Shown here in pieces: positions 1 to 7,775 of a DNA stretch of 48,115 bases. The stretch's first letter is position 1, and each line of letters starts with the position of its first letter. Below the pieces are notes generated by a model. The model had not been told where the DNA came from. It made no database searches and was given only the letters and a program-made list of their open reading frames with translations. The position numbers were made by a program, and so were the translations under genes. The stretch is from Lachnospiraceae bacterium (GTDB lineage: Bacteria; Bacillota; Clostridia; Lachnospirales; Lachnospiraceae). The DNA is taken from NCBI GenBank assembly GCA_017437965.1, contig JAFRWN010000073.1, forward strand, positions 1 to 48,115, read 5' to 3'.

Positions 1-35
1 AATACCTCTCAAATTTGATATATTTATTATACCAT

Positions 36-82
36 AAAAAGTGCCGAAAAGCCAGAAAATACAAGGCTTTCGGCACTTTTTT
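36..82. terminator. Bidirectional rho-independent terminator
   Basis: Arms of about 17 bases (AAAAAGTGCCGAAA-AGCC against GGCT-TTCGGCACTTTTT, one bulged A) enclose an 11-base A-rich loop. T-runs follow the stem on both strands, so it could end a plus-strand gene left of the window and also the two-component operon on the minus strand. Confidence 0.75.
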
Positions 83-97
83 GTTCATAAAATAGTT

Positions 98-126
98 AAG
101 TCCGAGGCTGGTATAGCCTCGGACTT
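98..126. repeat. Perfect 12-bp hairpin
   Basis: AAGTCCGAGGCT at 98-109 pairs perfectly with AGCCTCGGACTT at 115-126 across a 5-base loop. It has only a weak T-rich tail on either strand. It lies between two other hairpins (36-82 and 141-162), so it is probably part of a compound transcription end, but the role is inferred. Confidence 0.55.
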
Positions 127-140
127 TGTCTTCAGTCTGA

Positions 141-178
141 AGAGAGGGTTGAGGCCCTCTCTTTTCTTTTTATTTTTT
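141..178 (+). terminator. Hairpin with T-tract past the kinase stop codon
   Basis: AGAGAGGG (141-148) pairs with CCCTCTCT (155-162). The T-rich tail TTTCTTTTTATTTTTT lies on the plus-strand side, so by polarity it would end plus-strand transcription. On the minus strand it follows the kinase stop codon directly but has no U-tract. Confidence 0.45.
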
Positions 179-1558
179 GATTTCGAAATCTGCAATAAAC
201 TCAATCGTTCCTTCGGCCTTGCTGTCTGCCCTTACGTTAAGGCCTTTATGTTTATCGGCGATTGCCTGTACTATCGAAAGGCCTATGCCGCTGCCACCCG
301 TCTCACGCGACCTTGACTTGTCAACACGGTAGAAACGTTCAAACAGCCTCGACAAAGTTTCCTTGTCGATTTTCTCACATGTATTGTAAACCGTGAGCCT
401 TGCTTTTTTATTCTTCCTTTGCAGGCTCACTTTTATTTTTTCCTCGCCTGCTTCATTCTTACCGGTATATTTCATGGCGTTGTCCATGAAAATCGAGACC
501 ATCTGCCTGACGGCGGCCTCATCCCCGTGGAAATCAATATTATCTTCTATTTCGGTATCAAACGAAAAGCCCTTGCTTTTTGCCACGGTTTCAAAAGGCA
601 TTACTACTTCATTCACGGCATTCGAAAGACTGAAATTCTCCATTGTGAGCTCTCTCTTTTCCTCGTCCATCTTTGCAAGATAAACCATTTCATTGATAAG
701 CTTTGAAAGCCTAACAGTCTGGTTTTTGATGCTTTCGGTCCACTCATTCTTTTCGTCCATCATTTCAAGCACTTCGGTATTTGCGGAAATAATGGTGAGC
801 GGTGTTTTCAGCTCGTGGCTCGCATCCGTGATAAAGGACTTCTGCTTTTCGACACTCTCCGCCACAGGCTTAACAACCTTTTTGGAGAAAAACCACAGAA
901 GGATAAATTCCATCACAAGACTTGCAAGAGCAACCCCAAGTGAAATAAGAAGGAGTTTTCTCGACTGCAGTATCTCGTTAGTGCAGTCCAGATAAACAAG
1001 GCAGCTGCCGTTTTCGGTTTCATATTCCTTATAGTAATAATAACCGTCTCTTCCGCTCTGCTGCTTTCCCTTGTACAGCCTTGCGGCTATCTTCTGAGCC
1101 TCATCGTTGTCTATTGCGGCGATGCTTGTTGTATCCGTCCTTACAATCGTACCGTCGCTGTCAAATTCCACTATGAAAAATCGAGTCGTATACTGGGTTT
1201 CTGCGGTAAAATTGATACGGTCGAAGCCTCTTTTCAGATCATCCCGGTTCCAGCGCCTGAAATCATCGTTTTCTCCGTCGCCGCGGTTATTCTTCATATC
1301 CTCCGGAAGATCTGCAGGCATTTCACCCGGCAATTCACCAGGCATTTCCTCAGGCCTGAAACCCTTGTCCCTGTCCTGTTTTCCATCTTTTCCGGACATG
1401 TCCATGCTGAAGTTGTTGATGAATTCAAGCATTTCGTTTATGGATTTTTTTTCATTGACGAAATTGATTATATTGATAGCGCCGACAACAATCAGAGTAA
1501 CTAAAAGCATGCCTGCCATTGACGCCGCTATAAATCTTTTTCTCAGCTGTTTATACAC
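170..1558 (-). CDS. Sensor histidine kinase (OmpR-partner type)
   Basis: 462-residue membrane sensor kinase. Transmembrane segment 1 lies at about residues 9-32, an extracytoplasmic sensor region at about 33-200, and transmembrane segment 2 at about 202-225. The H-box SFITDASHELKTPL puts the phosphorylated His at 248. The ATPase domain follows, with an N-box (MDNAMKYT) and a glycine-rich GGSGIGLSIV box. The sensor region has five tetrad repeats of the form acidic-Met/Leu-Pro-Gly/Ala/Glu at about 69-88, and an acidic, Asn-rich stretch after it. The start is GTG, seven bases after the regulator's stop, preceded by GAGG, so the two genes are co-transcribed and probably coupled. It should autophosphorylate and pass phosphate to the regulator at 1566-2237. 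The signal is unknown; the acidic loop could bind cations or cationic peptides, which is inference. Confidence 0.92.
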   Translation of the reverse strand: MYKQLRKRFIAASMAGMLLVTLIVVGAINIINFVNEKKSINEMLEFINNFSMDMSGKDGKQDRDKGFRPEEMPGELPGEMPADLPEDMKNNRGDGENDDFRRWNRDDLKRGFDRINFTAETQYTTRFFIVEFDSDGTIVRTDTTSIAAIDNDEAQKIAARLYKGKQQSGRDGYYYYKEYETENGSCLVYLDCTNEILQSRKLLLISLGVALASLVMEFILLWFFSKKVVKPVAESVEKQKSFITDASHELKTPLTIISANTEVLEMMDEKNEWTESIKNQTVRLSKLINEMVYLAKMDEEKRELTMENFSLSNAVNEVVMPFETVAKSKGFSFDTEIEDNIDFHGDEAAVRQMVSIFMDNAMKYTGKNEAGEEKIKVSLQRKNKKARLTVYNTCEKIDKETLSRLFERFYRVDKSRSRETGGSGIGLSIVQAIADKHKGLNVRADSKAEGTIEFIADFEIKK

Positions 1559-1565
1559 GCGCGCC

Positions 1566-2237
1566 TCACTTCTGCTTCAGGGTATAGCCAATTCCCCTTA
1601 CAGCCTGGATTTCCACATTGCTTTTCATGCCCGTCAGCTTTTTCCTGAGCGATGATATCGCAACCCACACTACATTTATTTCAACGTCTGAATCATAGCC
1701 CCATACCTGATCCAGCATTCTTTCGGTTGAGATCAGATTGCCGGAATTTTTAAGAAGAAGTTCCATAACCTGAAACTCCTTATGGGTCAGCCTGTAGCTT
1801 TCCTTTCCGTTTCCGAGCTCAGCCGCGGAAATGTCAAGATATATGTCTCCGAACTCAAGTTTCTCGGAAACCACTTCACCTTTTCTTCTTGTGATCGAAC
1901 GAAGGCGTGCAAGAAGCTCACCCATTGCAAATGGCTTGGGAAGATAATCATCAGCTCCCGCATCAAGTCCCGCTATCCTGTCATTTACCTCTGCCTTTGC
2001 GGTCAGCATGATGACAGGCGTTGAAACTCCTGCCTTGCGCATTCTTTTAAGAGCCTCTATACCATCCATCACAGGCATCATGACATCAAGGATTATTCCG
2101 TCATAATCGGTCTCTTTTGCATAGTCAAGGGCATCCTCGCCGTTGTAAACGGCATCTACTGTATAATTATTTTTGGTAAGCACTGCAACCAGCGCACGTG
2201 ATAATTCCTTTTCATCCTCGGCAAGTAAAAGTCTCAT
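1566..2237 (-). CDS. OmpR/PhoB-family response regulator
   Basis: 223 residues. An N-terminal receiver domain (1 to about 115) has the acidic pocket AEDE, phospho-acceptor Asp51 in IILDVMMP, and the conserved Lys in YLPKPF. A C-terminal winged helix of the Trans_reg_C type (about 130-222) includes the RLTHKEFQVMELLL and SSLRKKL segments. It is a DNA-binding transcription factor activated by the kinase encoded just downstream at 170-1558. The ATG is preceded by AGGAGG. No target site can be named from this window. A stem-loop (2312-2342) and a TATAAT-like -10 box lie upstream, so transcription may start in the intergenic gap after the sulfur operon. Confidence 0.95.
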   Translation of the reverse strand: MRLLLAEDEKELSRALVAVLTKNNYTVDAVYNGEDALDYAKETDYDGIILDVMMPVMDGIEALKRMRKAGVSTPVIMLTAKAEVNDRIAGLDAGADDYLPKPFAMGELLARLRSITRRKGEVVSEKLEFGDIYLDISAAELGNGKESYRLTHKEFQVMELLLKNSGNLISTERMLDQVWGYDSDVEINVVWVAISSLRKKLTGMKSNVEIQAVRGIGYTLKQK

Positions 2238-2311
2238 GCTCAGTCCTCCTGTTCAGTCATTCTATGCCTGTAATAATAACATCTTCACCTAAAACGAACT
2301 TAAAAGCAAAC

Positions 2312-2342
2312 AGGCACCGGATGTTTTTTTCAACCGATGCCT
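2312..2342 (-). terminator. Stem-loop between sulfur operon and two-component genes
   Basis: AGGCACCGG (2312-2320) pairs with CCGATGCCT (2334-2342) with one G-T wobble and a 13-base T-rich loop. On the minus strand it lies 75 bases past the stop codon of the PLP enzyme and is followed by GTTTGCTTTTAAG, a weak U-tract. A possible -10 box (TATAAT) sits just upstream of it, so it could instead be in the regulator gene's leader. Confidence 0.5.
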
Positions 2343-2416
2343 ATATTATAGCATAATATTTAATTTTAGAAAACAGGATTTCTTATTTTGCCTTGTCACC
2401 TTTTTACCTGCAAGAA

Positions 2417-3565
2417 CTATTTTTCAAAAGCCTGCCTGAGATCATTTATCAGATCCTCCGCATCCTCTATTCCGACCGAAAGCCTTAAAAGCTTTTCGTC
2501 TATGCCAAGCTTCTGCCTTACGTTTTCGGGAACATCCGGATGTGTCTGCACCTTGGGATATGTCAGCAGGCTCTCCACTCCGCCGAGTGACTCGGCAAAG
2601 GTGATAAGCCTTACGTTTTTTAAGAGCCTCAGTGCTATTTCTTCATTCTTTACCTTAAACGAAATCATGCTGCCAAAGCCTCTTGCCTGCTTTTTGTTGA
2701 GCTCATAGCCCTTATGCTCCGGAAGACCGAGATAGAAAACCTCCTCGACTTCTTCTCTTTCCTTAAGCCAACAGACCAGCCTCCCGGCATTTTCCTCCTG
2801 CTTTCTTTGGCGGAGCGCAAGAGTTTTGATGCCTCTTAATACAAGCCACGAATCGAAGGGCGCAAGCGCGGCACCGGTGGTCTTTGCAAGCAGCCTGTAA
2901 TTTTTTGCTCTTTCCTCATCGGCGGTGCACAGAAAACCGCAGATGGTATCGTTATGTCCGGCAAGGAACTTGGAACCGCTGTGCACGACTATGTCGGCGC
3001 CGAGAGCAAGAGGATTCTGAAAATACGGCGAGAGAAAAGTATTATCGACTATAAGCAACGCATTGTTTTCATGTGCTATTTCGGCCGTTCTTCTTATATC
3101 GGTCACATGGAGCATGGGATTAGAGGGTGTTTCAACATATATGGCCCTTGTTTCGGGTCTGATCTTTTCCTTTATCCTCTCCTCATCCCCCGTATCCACA
3201 TACTCGATCTCATAACCGTTTTTTTCGCTTATAAGTTTAAAAAGCCTTACCGCACCGCCGTACAGGTCGTCGGTGCATATTATGTGATCGCCTGGCTTAA
3301 AGGCTTCAAAACAGACCGAGATTGCCGCCATCCCGGATGAAAACGCCAGAGCATCAGCCGCTCCCTCAAGGCTTGCAAGAGTTTCCTCAAGATATGACCT
3401 TGTGGGATTCGATTCCCTTGAATAATCAAAGCCTGACTGATTGTGTCCGAGCTTGATATGGGAGAAGGATGCCGTCTGGTATATAGGATATGATATCGCT
3501 CTGTTGGCGTCCGGCTGCCTGTGGACATCGCCGTGTACGCATAGTGTTTCAAATTTGTTATACAT
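2417..3565 (-). CDS. Cys/Met-metabolism PLP enzyme (cystathionine gamma-synthase/lyase family)
   Basis: 382 residues, usual length for the family. Family signatures are SRESNPTRSYLEETLASLEG near the N terminus, the FSSGMAAIS phosphate-binding stretch, DNTFLSP, and the PLP Lys in VVHSGSKFLAGHND. These cytosolic enzymes make or break C-S bonds between cysteine/homocysteine and activated serine or homoserine esters. The sequence alone does not separate synthase from beta- or gamma-lyase. Being the last gene after two cysteine synthases, it could interconvert cysteine and homocysteine (a CysK-lyase arrangement as in mccA-mccB is known). The ATG at 3565 is chosen over an in-frame upstream one because AGGAGGG lies just ahead of it and the upstream option would overlap the preceding gene. 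Confidence 0.9.
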   Translation of the reverse strand: MYNKFETLCVHGDVHRQPDANRAISYPIYQTASFSHIKLGHNQSGFDYSRESNPTRSYLEETLASLEGAADALAFSSGMAAISVCFEAFKPGDHIICTDDLYGGAVRLFKLISEKNGYEIEYVDTGDEERIKEKIRPETRAIYVETPSNPMLHVTDIRRTAEIAHENNALLIVDNTFLSPYFQNPLALGADIVVHSGSKFLAGHNDTICGFLCTADEERAKNYRLLAKTTGAALAPFDSWLVLRGIKTLALRQRKQEENAGRLVCWLKEREEVEEVFYLGLPEHKGYELNKKQARGFGSMISFKVKNEEIALRLLKNVRLITFAESLGGVESLLTYPKVQTHPDVPENVRQKLGIDEKLLRLSVGIEDAEDLINDLRQAFEK

Positions 3566-3594
3566 ATTCCCTCCTGGTTTTAACGATAGCTGTT

Positions 3595-4128
3595 CTAAAT
3601 ATTTTTTTCCATGTAGACACATGCGAAGCTGAAAACCTGTTTTTTCTTTTCTTCCTTTTCCTTATCCGGAGCAGACCTTATCACTTCGGGTAACGGAAGC
3701 TCACCATGAGGCCCGTGGGCCAGAAAATCCGGTTCATAACCGGGATAGGCAGTGTAGCCCAGCTTCTCATAGAAGCCCTGTGCTTCGTCACGGCTTGTAA
3801 TGATTATCTTCTTTACGCCCTGTGCTTTAATGATTTCCTCGGCTGCCTCTATTCCGATTCTCCCCGCGCCTATGCCGCGTGCATATGAAACGGTTGCAAC
3901 ACGTTCGATTTTTCCGAAGCGTTCTCCTTTATCGTCCGTTCCGTAAACTATCCTGCAGGTTGAAAGCGGCTTGTCATTGTCGTCTGTCACAAGCACATAT
4001 TCACTGTCAGGCTTGTCATCGGCAAACTCCCCGTAAGGAGAAATGCTGAAGCCCATGACCATGGCCTCGGTCCTGACGTAATGGACACCTGTGCGTTCAG
4101 CCTCGGTTTTTACTTTTATTGCTTTCAT
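3595..4128 (-). CDS. GNAT-family N-acetyltransferase
   Basis: 177 residues. The acetyl-CoA pyrophosphate loop is visible as RVATVSYARGIGAGRIG, followed by the helix and beta-5 segment KKIIITSRDEAQGFYEKLGY typical of GNAT enzymes. The C-terminal 30 residues are a Lys/Glu-rich tail. The start codon shares a base with the stop of the upstream cysteine synthase (TGATG), showing translational coupling. GNAT enzymes transfer acetyl from acetyl-CoA to an amine. In Bacillus subtilis, acetyltransferases in cystine/S-alkylcysteine operons N-acetylate S-substituted cysteines before cleavage; by analogy this enzyme might act on an imported thioether. Serine O-acetylation is also possible, but that role normally belongs to the unrelated CysE hexapeptide family. 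Substrate unproven. Confidence 0.85.
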   Translation of the reverse strand: MKAIKVKTEAERTGVHYVRTEAMVMGFSISPYGEFADDKPDSEYVLVTDDNDKPLSTCRIVYGTDDKGERFGKIERVATVSYARGIGAGRIGIEAAEEIIKAQGVKKIIITSRDEAQGFYEKLGYTAYPGYEPDFLAHGPHGELPLPEVIRSAPDKEKEEKKKQVFSFACVYMEKNI

Positions 4129-5054
4129 CAGAATAAGTCCTCCACCGAAAGATAGTGGTCTCCTCCGTCGGGGAAGATGACTACTATCGTCTTGCCGTTG
4201 TTCTCTTCCCTTTTGGCTACAAGAGTTGCGGCATAAAGTGCTGCACCTGCAGAAATTCCAATCAGTATTCCTTCTGTTTTCGGCGCAAGTCTTGTATATT
4301 CATAGGCCTGCTCGTCGGTTACGTCAATGACCTCATCGATCATCGTTCTGTCGGTTACGGGAGGAATCGATCCGCCGCCGATACCCTGTATCTTGTGGGG
4401 TCCGTGCTCGCCTCCGTTAAGCAACGCACTTCCGGTAGGCTCGACCGCAACGGTCTTTATGTTCGGATTTCTTTCCTTCAGATATTTAGCGGTTCCGGAA
4501 ATCGTTCCGCCTGTGCCCGCGCAGGCAACCAGGATATCAATTTTTCCGTCCGTGTCCCTCCATATTTCAGGACCGGTCGATTTATAATGTGCACCGGGGT
4601 TGTCGGGATTTCCGCCCTGGCCGGGATTAAAGGCATTTGGTGTAGCTTCTATTATTTCCTTTGCCTTTTCGCCGCTTCCTCCCATGCTTTTTTCTGCGGG
4701 TGTAAGATGCACCTCGGCACCATAGGCCTTAAGGATGCTGATTCTTTCCTTGCTCATGTTTTCCGGCATGCAGATGACTGCCTTATAGCCCTTGGCTGCA
4801 CATACCGCAGCGATACCGATTCCTGTGTTTCCGCTTGTGCCTTCGATCACTGTACCGCCGGGTTTAAGCCTTCCGTCCTTTTCTGCGGACTCGATCATGT
4901 TAAGGGCGATACGGTCCTTTACGGAACCGCCCGGGTTATAGAACTCGAGCTTTCCGTAAAGTTTTGCAACAAGCTCTTCCTTTTCCTCGATTTTCTTTAA
5001 GTGAAGGAGCGGAGTGTTTCCCACAAGCTCCGTAATGCTTTCGTAGACTCTCAT
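4128..5054 (-). CDS. cysK: Cysteine synthase (O-acetylserine sulfhydrylase), copy 1
   Basis: 308 residues, standard CysK length. The PLP Lys is in NPGGSVKDRIALNMI, the substrate loop is EGTSGNTGIGIA, and the phosphate-binding loop is GTGGTISGTAKYLKERNP. It makes L-cysteine from O-acetylserine and sulfide in the cytosol. The SGAALYA motif near the C terminus is also typical. It lies after the ABC permease (42-base gap) and overlaps the acetyltransferase gene by one base, so it is co-transcribed with both. The operon holds a second copy at 6825-7757 with clear differences in the N-terminal half. The two could differ in sulfur donor (sulfide, thiosulfate) or acceptor; sequence alone does not decide. 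Confidence 0.93.
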   Translation of the reverse strand: MRVYESITELVGNTPLLHLKKIEEKEELVAKLYGKLEFYNPGGSVKDRIALNMIESAEKDGRLKPGGTVIEGTSGNTGIGIAAVCAAKGYKAVICMPENMSKERISILKAYGAEVHLTPAEKSMGGSGEKAKEIIEATPNAFNPGQGGNPDNPGAHYKSTGPEIWRDTDGKIDILVACAGTGGTISGTAKYLKERNPNIKTVAVEPTGSALLNGGEHGPHKIQGIGGGSIPPVTDRTMIDEVIDVTDEQAYEYTRLAPKTEGILIGISAGAALYAATLVAKREENNGKTIVVIFPDGGDHYLSVEDLF

Positions 5055-5096
5055 TTTAAACTCCTTTTTGGTATTATGTTTATTTCATTTTACTAT

Positions 5097-6023
5097 TTAG
5101 TTCCACTTTATTATGGCTTTCTCAAGTTTTCCGATTAAAATGTCGATTATCGTCGTTATCACTCCGACTGTAAGTATTCCGGCAAGGACGCAGCGGTAAT
5201 CGGCAAAGCTTTTATATTTTTCGATGAAGAAGCCGATACCAAGATTGATTCCGAGCATTTCGGCTCCGGTAAGGCACATGAATGCGCCGCGAAGGCTTTT
5301 TGAAAAGCTCTGAATTATTCCTGGCAGGCAGTAGGGGAAAATCACCTTGAAAAGCATACCTGCGGTTCCGACGCCCATGGTACGTGCGGCTTCGATTATC
5401 TTTTTGTCAATCTGTCCGACTCTCTGTACCGTGCCCTGAAAGGTCGGCCAGAATACTGCGAAAAATATTACTGCGATCGCGGCCGATCTGAAGGTGGGCA
5501 GAAGCATGATAAAATATGCCGAAAACATCAGAGGCGGGATAAGTGTTACCGCATTTGATACCGGTATCAGAACCTCCCTTATTCTTGCAACGAGACCTGC
5601 TAAAAGTCCAAGAACTGTTCCAAGAACTATTGCAAGCAGAAAGCCCCAGAACAAGAGCTGAACCGAACCGACAACGTCTTCCCTTATCTCCTTCGGCTTT
5701 TCGACAAACACATGGAAAAGTCCTTCGGGTGAGGGTATCAGAAGATCGTTATGTATCCATCCGAGTTTATATGCAAGCTCCCACAGCATGAAAAATCCGA
5801 ATATCAGTATTGCCAGATCCGAAGTGCTTTTCTTTCGCGAGGTGAAATACCTGATAATGTAGATCACAAGGATAAGCACGAGAACAAAAATGTAGGCATT
5901 GCTTTCATATATTCTCTTATGTTCCGTCTGATATGACAGCTTAAGTGTCAGTGCCAGGTTGACTCCGAATAAAACCAACACAATTAAGGGTGCGATCAGA
6001 CTTCTTTTTTCATTATTATCCAT
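5097..6023 (-). CDS. ABC transporter permease, sulfonate/nitrate/taurine type
   Basis: 308-residue inner-membrane permease. The C-terminal 250 residues match the SsuC/TauC class of BPD permeases, with the coupling EAA loop IIEAARTMGVGTAGMLFKVI and following GII. The N terminus carries about 50 extra residues with two more hydrophobic segments (about 9-29 and 42-61) compared with typical 250-260 residue SsuC proteins. It should form a homodimer with the ATPase at 6023-6823, whose stop overlaps this start by one base, and receive substrate from the lipoprotein at 9014-10195. The substrate class is inferred from family: sulfonates, or other small sulfur compounds given the neighbours. Confidence 0.9.
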   Translation of the reverse strand: MDNNEKRSLIAPLIVLVLFGVNLALTLKLSYQTEHKRIYESNAYIFVLVLILVIYIIRYFTSRKKSTSDLAILIFGFFMLWELAYKLGWIHNDLLIPSPEGLFHVFVEKPKEIREDVVGSVQLLFWGFLLAIVLGTVLGLLAGLVARIREVLIPVSNAVTLIPPLMFSAYFIMLLPTFRSAAIAVIFFAVFWPTFQGTVQRVGQIDKKIIEAARTMGVGTAGMLFKVIFPYCLPGIIQSFSKSLRGAFMCLTGAEMLGINLGIGFFIEKYKSFADYRCVLAGILTVGVITTIIDILIGKLEKAIIKWN

Positions 6024-6823
6024 TACAGTCTTACCTCCCCTTCAATTGCTCCGGCAAAGCCGTCGTAGAATGAAACCGTAAGCTTTTTGTAGAGCTCTTT
6101 ATATTCCTCGGTTCCGACCAGATTTTCTCTTTTTCTCGGTCTGTCAAGGTTTATGTCCACGCTTAGCTTTATACGTCCAGGTTCCATTACTATTATCCTG
6201 TCGGCAAGAAGTATTGCTTCGTCTATGTCATGGGTAATGAATACCACTGTTTTCTTCTTTTCTGTCGAAAGCCTTCCGACAAGTTCCTGAAGCTCAAGCC
6301 TGAGTCTCGGATCTATCGCGCCGAAGGGCTCGTCCATCAAAAGTATCTCGGACTCAAGGGCCAGAGCCCTTGCAACCGCAACCCTCTGCTGTTGGCCGCC
6401 GGAAAGCTGTGCGGGATATTTGCCGGCAACCTCCAGAAGTCCGACTGCCTCAAGATATTCTGCTGCAAGCTTTTTTTCTTCCTTCCTTGTGTGCTTTCCG
6501 TTGCCCTGTCTGATACCGAAGATAACATTGGACCTTACGTCAAGCCAGGGAAAAAGTGAGTAGTGCTGGAAAACCACTGCCCTGTCAACTCCGGGGCCGT
6601 TAACAGTATTTCCGTTAACCCTGATGCTTCCCTTGGCAGGCTTTAAAAGTCCTGCAAGAAGCTTTAAAAGCGTTGACTTTCCGCAGCCCGATGAACCGAG
6701 GACGCATATGAAATCGCCCTTTTTTACCTCAAGATTTACATCCTTTATGGCTCCGAAGCGGCTTTTTCTGTCCACATAATCAAAGCTTAAATTTTCTATT
6801 TCAATGATGTTTCCTTCGCTCAT
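6023..6823 (-). CDS. ABC transporter ATP-binding protein, SsuB/TauB type
   Basis: 266 residues from the chosen start. Walker A GSSGCGKSTLLKLLAG, Q-loop VFQHYSLFPW, signature LSGGQQQRVAVARAL, Walker B ILLMDEPFGAID and the switch His in ITHDIDEA are all intact, so it should be an active ATPase. The D-loop/FGAID variant and length fit the sulfonate/nitrate/taurine group. I use the ATG at 6823 because it follows GGAGAG and starts two bases from the upstream cysteine synthase stop; an in-frame start at 6880 would overlap that gene by 56 bases. It drives import through the permease encoded immediately downstream. Confidence 0.93.
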   Translation of the reverse strand: MSEGNIIEIENLSFDYVDRKSRFGAIKDVNLEVKKGDFICVLGSSGCGKSTLLKLLAGLLKPAKGSIRVNGNTVNGPGVDRAVVFQHYSLFPWLDVRSNVIFGIRQGNGKHTRKEEKKLAAEYLEAVGLLEVAGKYPAQLSGGQQQRVAVARALALESEILLMDEPFGAIDPRLRLELQELVGRLSTEKKKTVVFITHDIDEAILLADRIIVMEPGRIKLSVDINLDRPRKRENLVGTEEYKELYKKLTVSFYDGFAGAIEGEVRL

Positions 6824-6824
6824 C

Positions 6825-7757
6825 TTACTCTCCGTAAAGTCCTCCGAGATATCTGCTGCCGCCGTCCGGAAGAATGGCAACTATGTTTTTTCTTCTCGCG
6901 GTATTTCTCTGGGCAACCTTTGCTGCCGCATAAAGTGCTGCGCCCGACGATATTCCGGCCAGCACTCCGTCGCTTTTTGCAACCTGCTTAAGCGTTTCAA
7001 CGGCATCTGCGTCTTTTACCGTGATTATCTCGTCATAGATCAAAGTATTCAGGGTGTTGGGAACAAAGCCTGGGCCTATTCCCTGAATTCCGTGAGGTCC
7101 TGCATAGCCTTTTGAAAGCACTGCAGAAGCCTCGGGTTCAACACCTATGATCTTAATTTTGGGATTTCTCTCTTTTAAGTATTTTCCGGCACCGCTTATG
7201 GTTCCGCCCGTGCCTATTCCTGCAATAAGTATGTCAACCTCACCCTCGGTATCCTTCCATATTTCAGGTCCTGTCGTAAGGTAATGTGCCCTGGGGTTTG
7301 CCTCGTTGGTAAACTGCCCTGCTATAAAGCTGCCCGGTATTTCACGTAGAAGCTCGGCTGCTCTTTTTATCGCGCCCTTCATGCCAAGCTTTCCTTCGGT
7401 AAGCACCAGCTCGGCACCGTAGGCTTTAAGAAGTCTTCTTCGTTCTATGCTCATGCTGTCGGGCATTGTGAGTATCACTCTGTAGCCCTTAGCCGCAGCA
7501 AAAGCGGCAAGGCCGATGCCGGTGTTGCCGCTTGTGGGTTCGATGATCACAGAGGAAGGAGTGAGAAGCTTCTTTTCTTCCGCATCTTTTATCATCGCTA
7601 TTGCTACTCTGTCCTTAATGCTCCCTGCGGGGTTAAGGAACTCAAGCTTGCCGATGATCTTACCCTTGGCGTTTTTTTCTTTTTCAAAGCCTGAAAGGTG
7701 CACCATCGGTGTCATGCCCGTCAGCTCTTCTATGTTTTCAAAAAGTCTTCTGCTCAT
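6825..7757 (-). CDS. Cysteine synthase family protein, copy 2
   Basis: 310 residues, full length. The PLP Lys is in NPAGSIKDRVAIAMI, the substrate loop is EPTSGNTGIGLAAFAA and the phosphate loop GTGGTISGAGKYLKERNP. It belongs to the same fold-type II PLP enzymes as the copy at 4128-5054 but differs at positions near the substrate loop (EPTSGN instead of EGTSGN; AGSIKD instead of GGSVKD). It lies between the GST-like gene (18-base gap) and the ABC ATPase (1-base gap), inside the transport unit itself. That position suggests specialisation for the imported compound, for example as a S-sulfocysteine or cysteine synthase, or working as a beta-lyase in reverse. This is inference; O-acetylserine sulfhydrylase activity remains the default. 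Confidence 0.88.
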   Translation of the reverse strand: MSRRLFENIEELTGMTPMVHLSGFEKEKNAKGKIIGKLEFLNPAGSIKDRVAIAMIKDAEEKKLLTPSSVIIEPTSGNTGIGLAAFAAAKGYRVILTMPDSMSIERRRLLKAYGAELVLTEGKLGMKGAIKRAAELLREIPGSFIAGQFTNEANPRAHYLTTGPEIWKDTEGEVDILIAGIGTGGTISGAGKYLKERNPKIKIIGVEPEASAVLSKGYAGPHGIQGIGPGFVPNTLNTLIYDEIITVKDADAVETLKQVAKSDGVLAGISSGAALYAAAKVAQRNTARRKNIVAILPDGGSRYLGGLYGE

Positions 7758-7775
7758 TTCCTGCCTCTGTTTCTT

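Noticed and set aside
4155..5000. Plus-strand open frame of 281 codons
   Set aside because: Antisense to cysK; low-quality translation rich in Cys and Phe, no family pattern.
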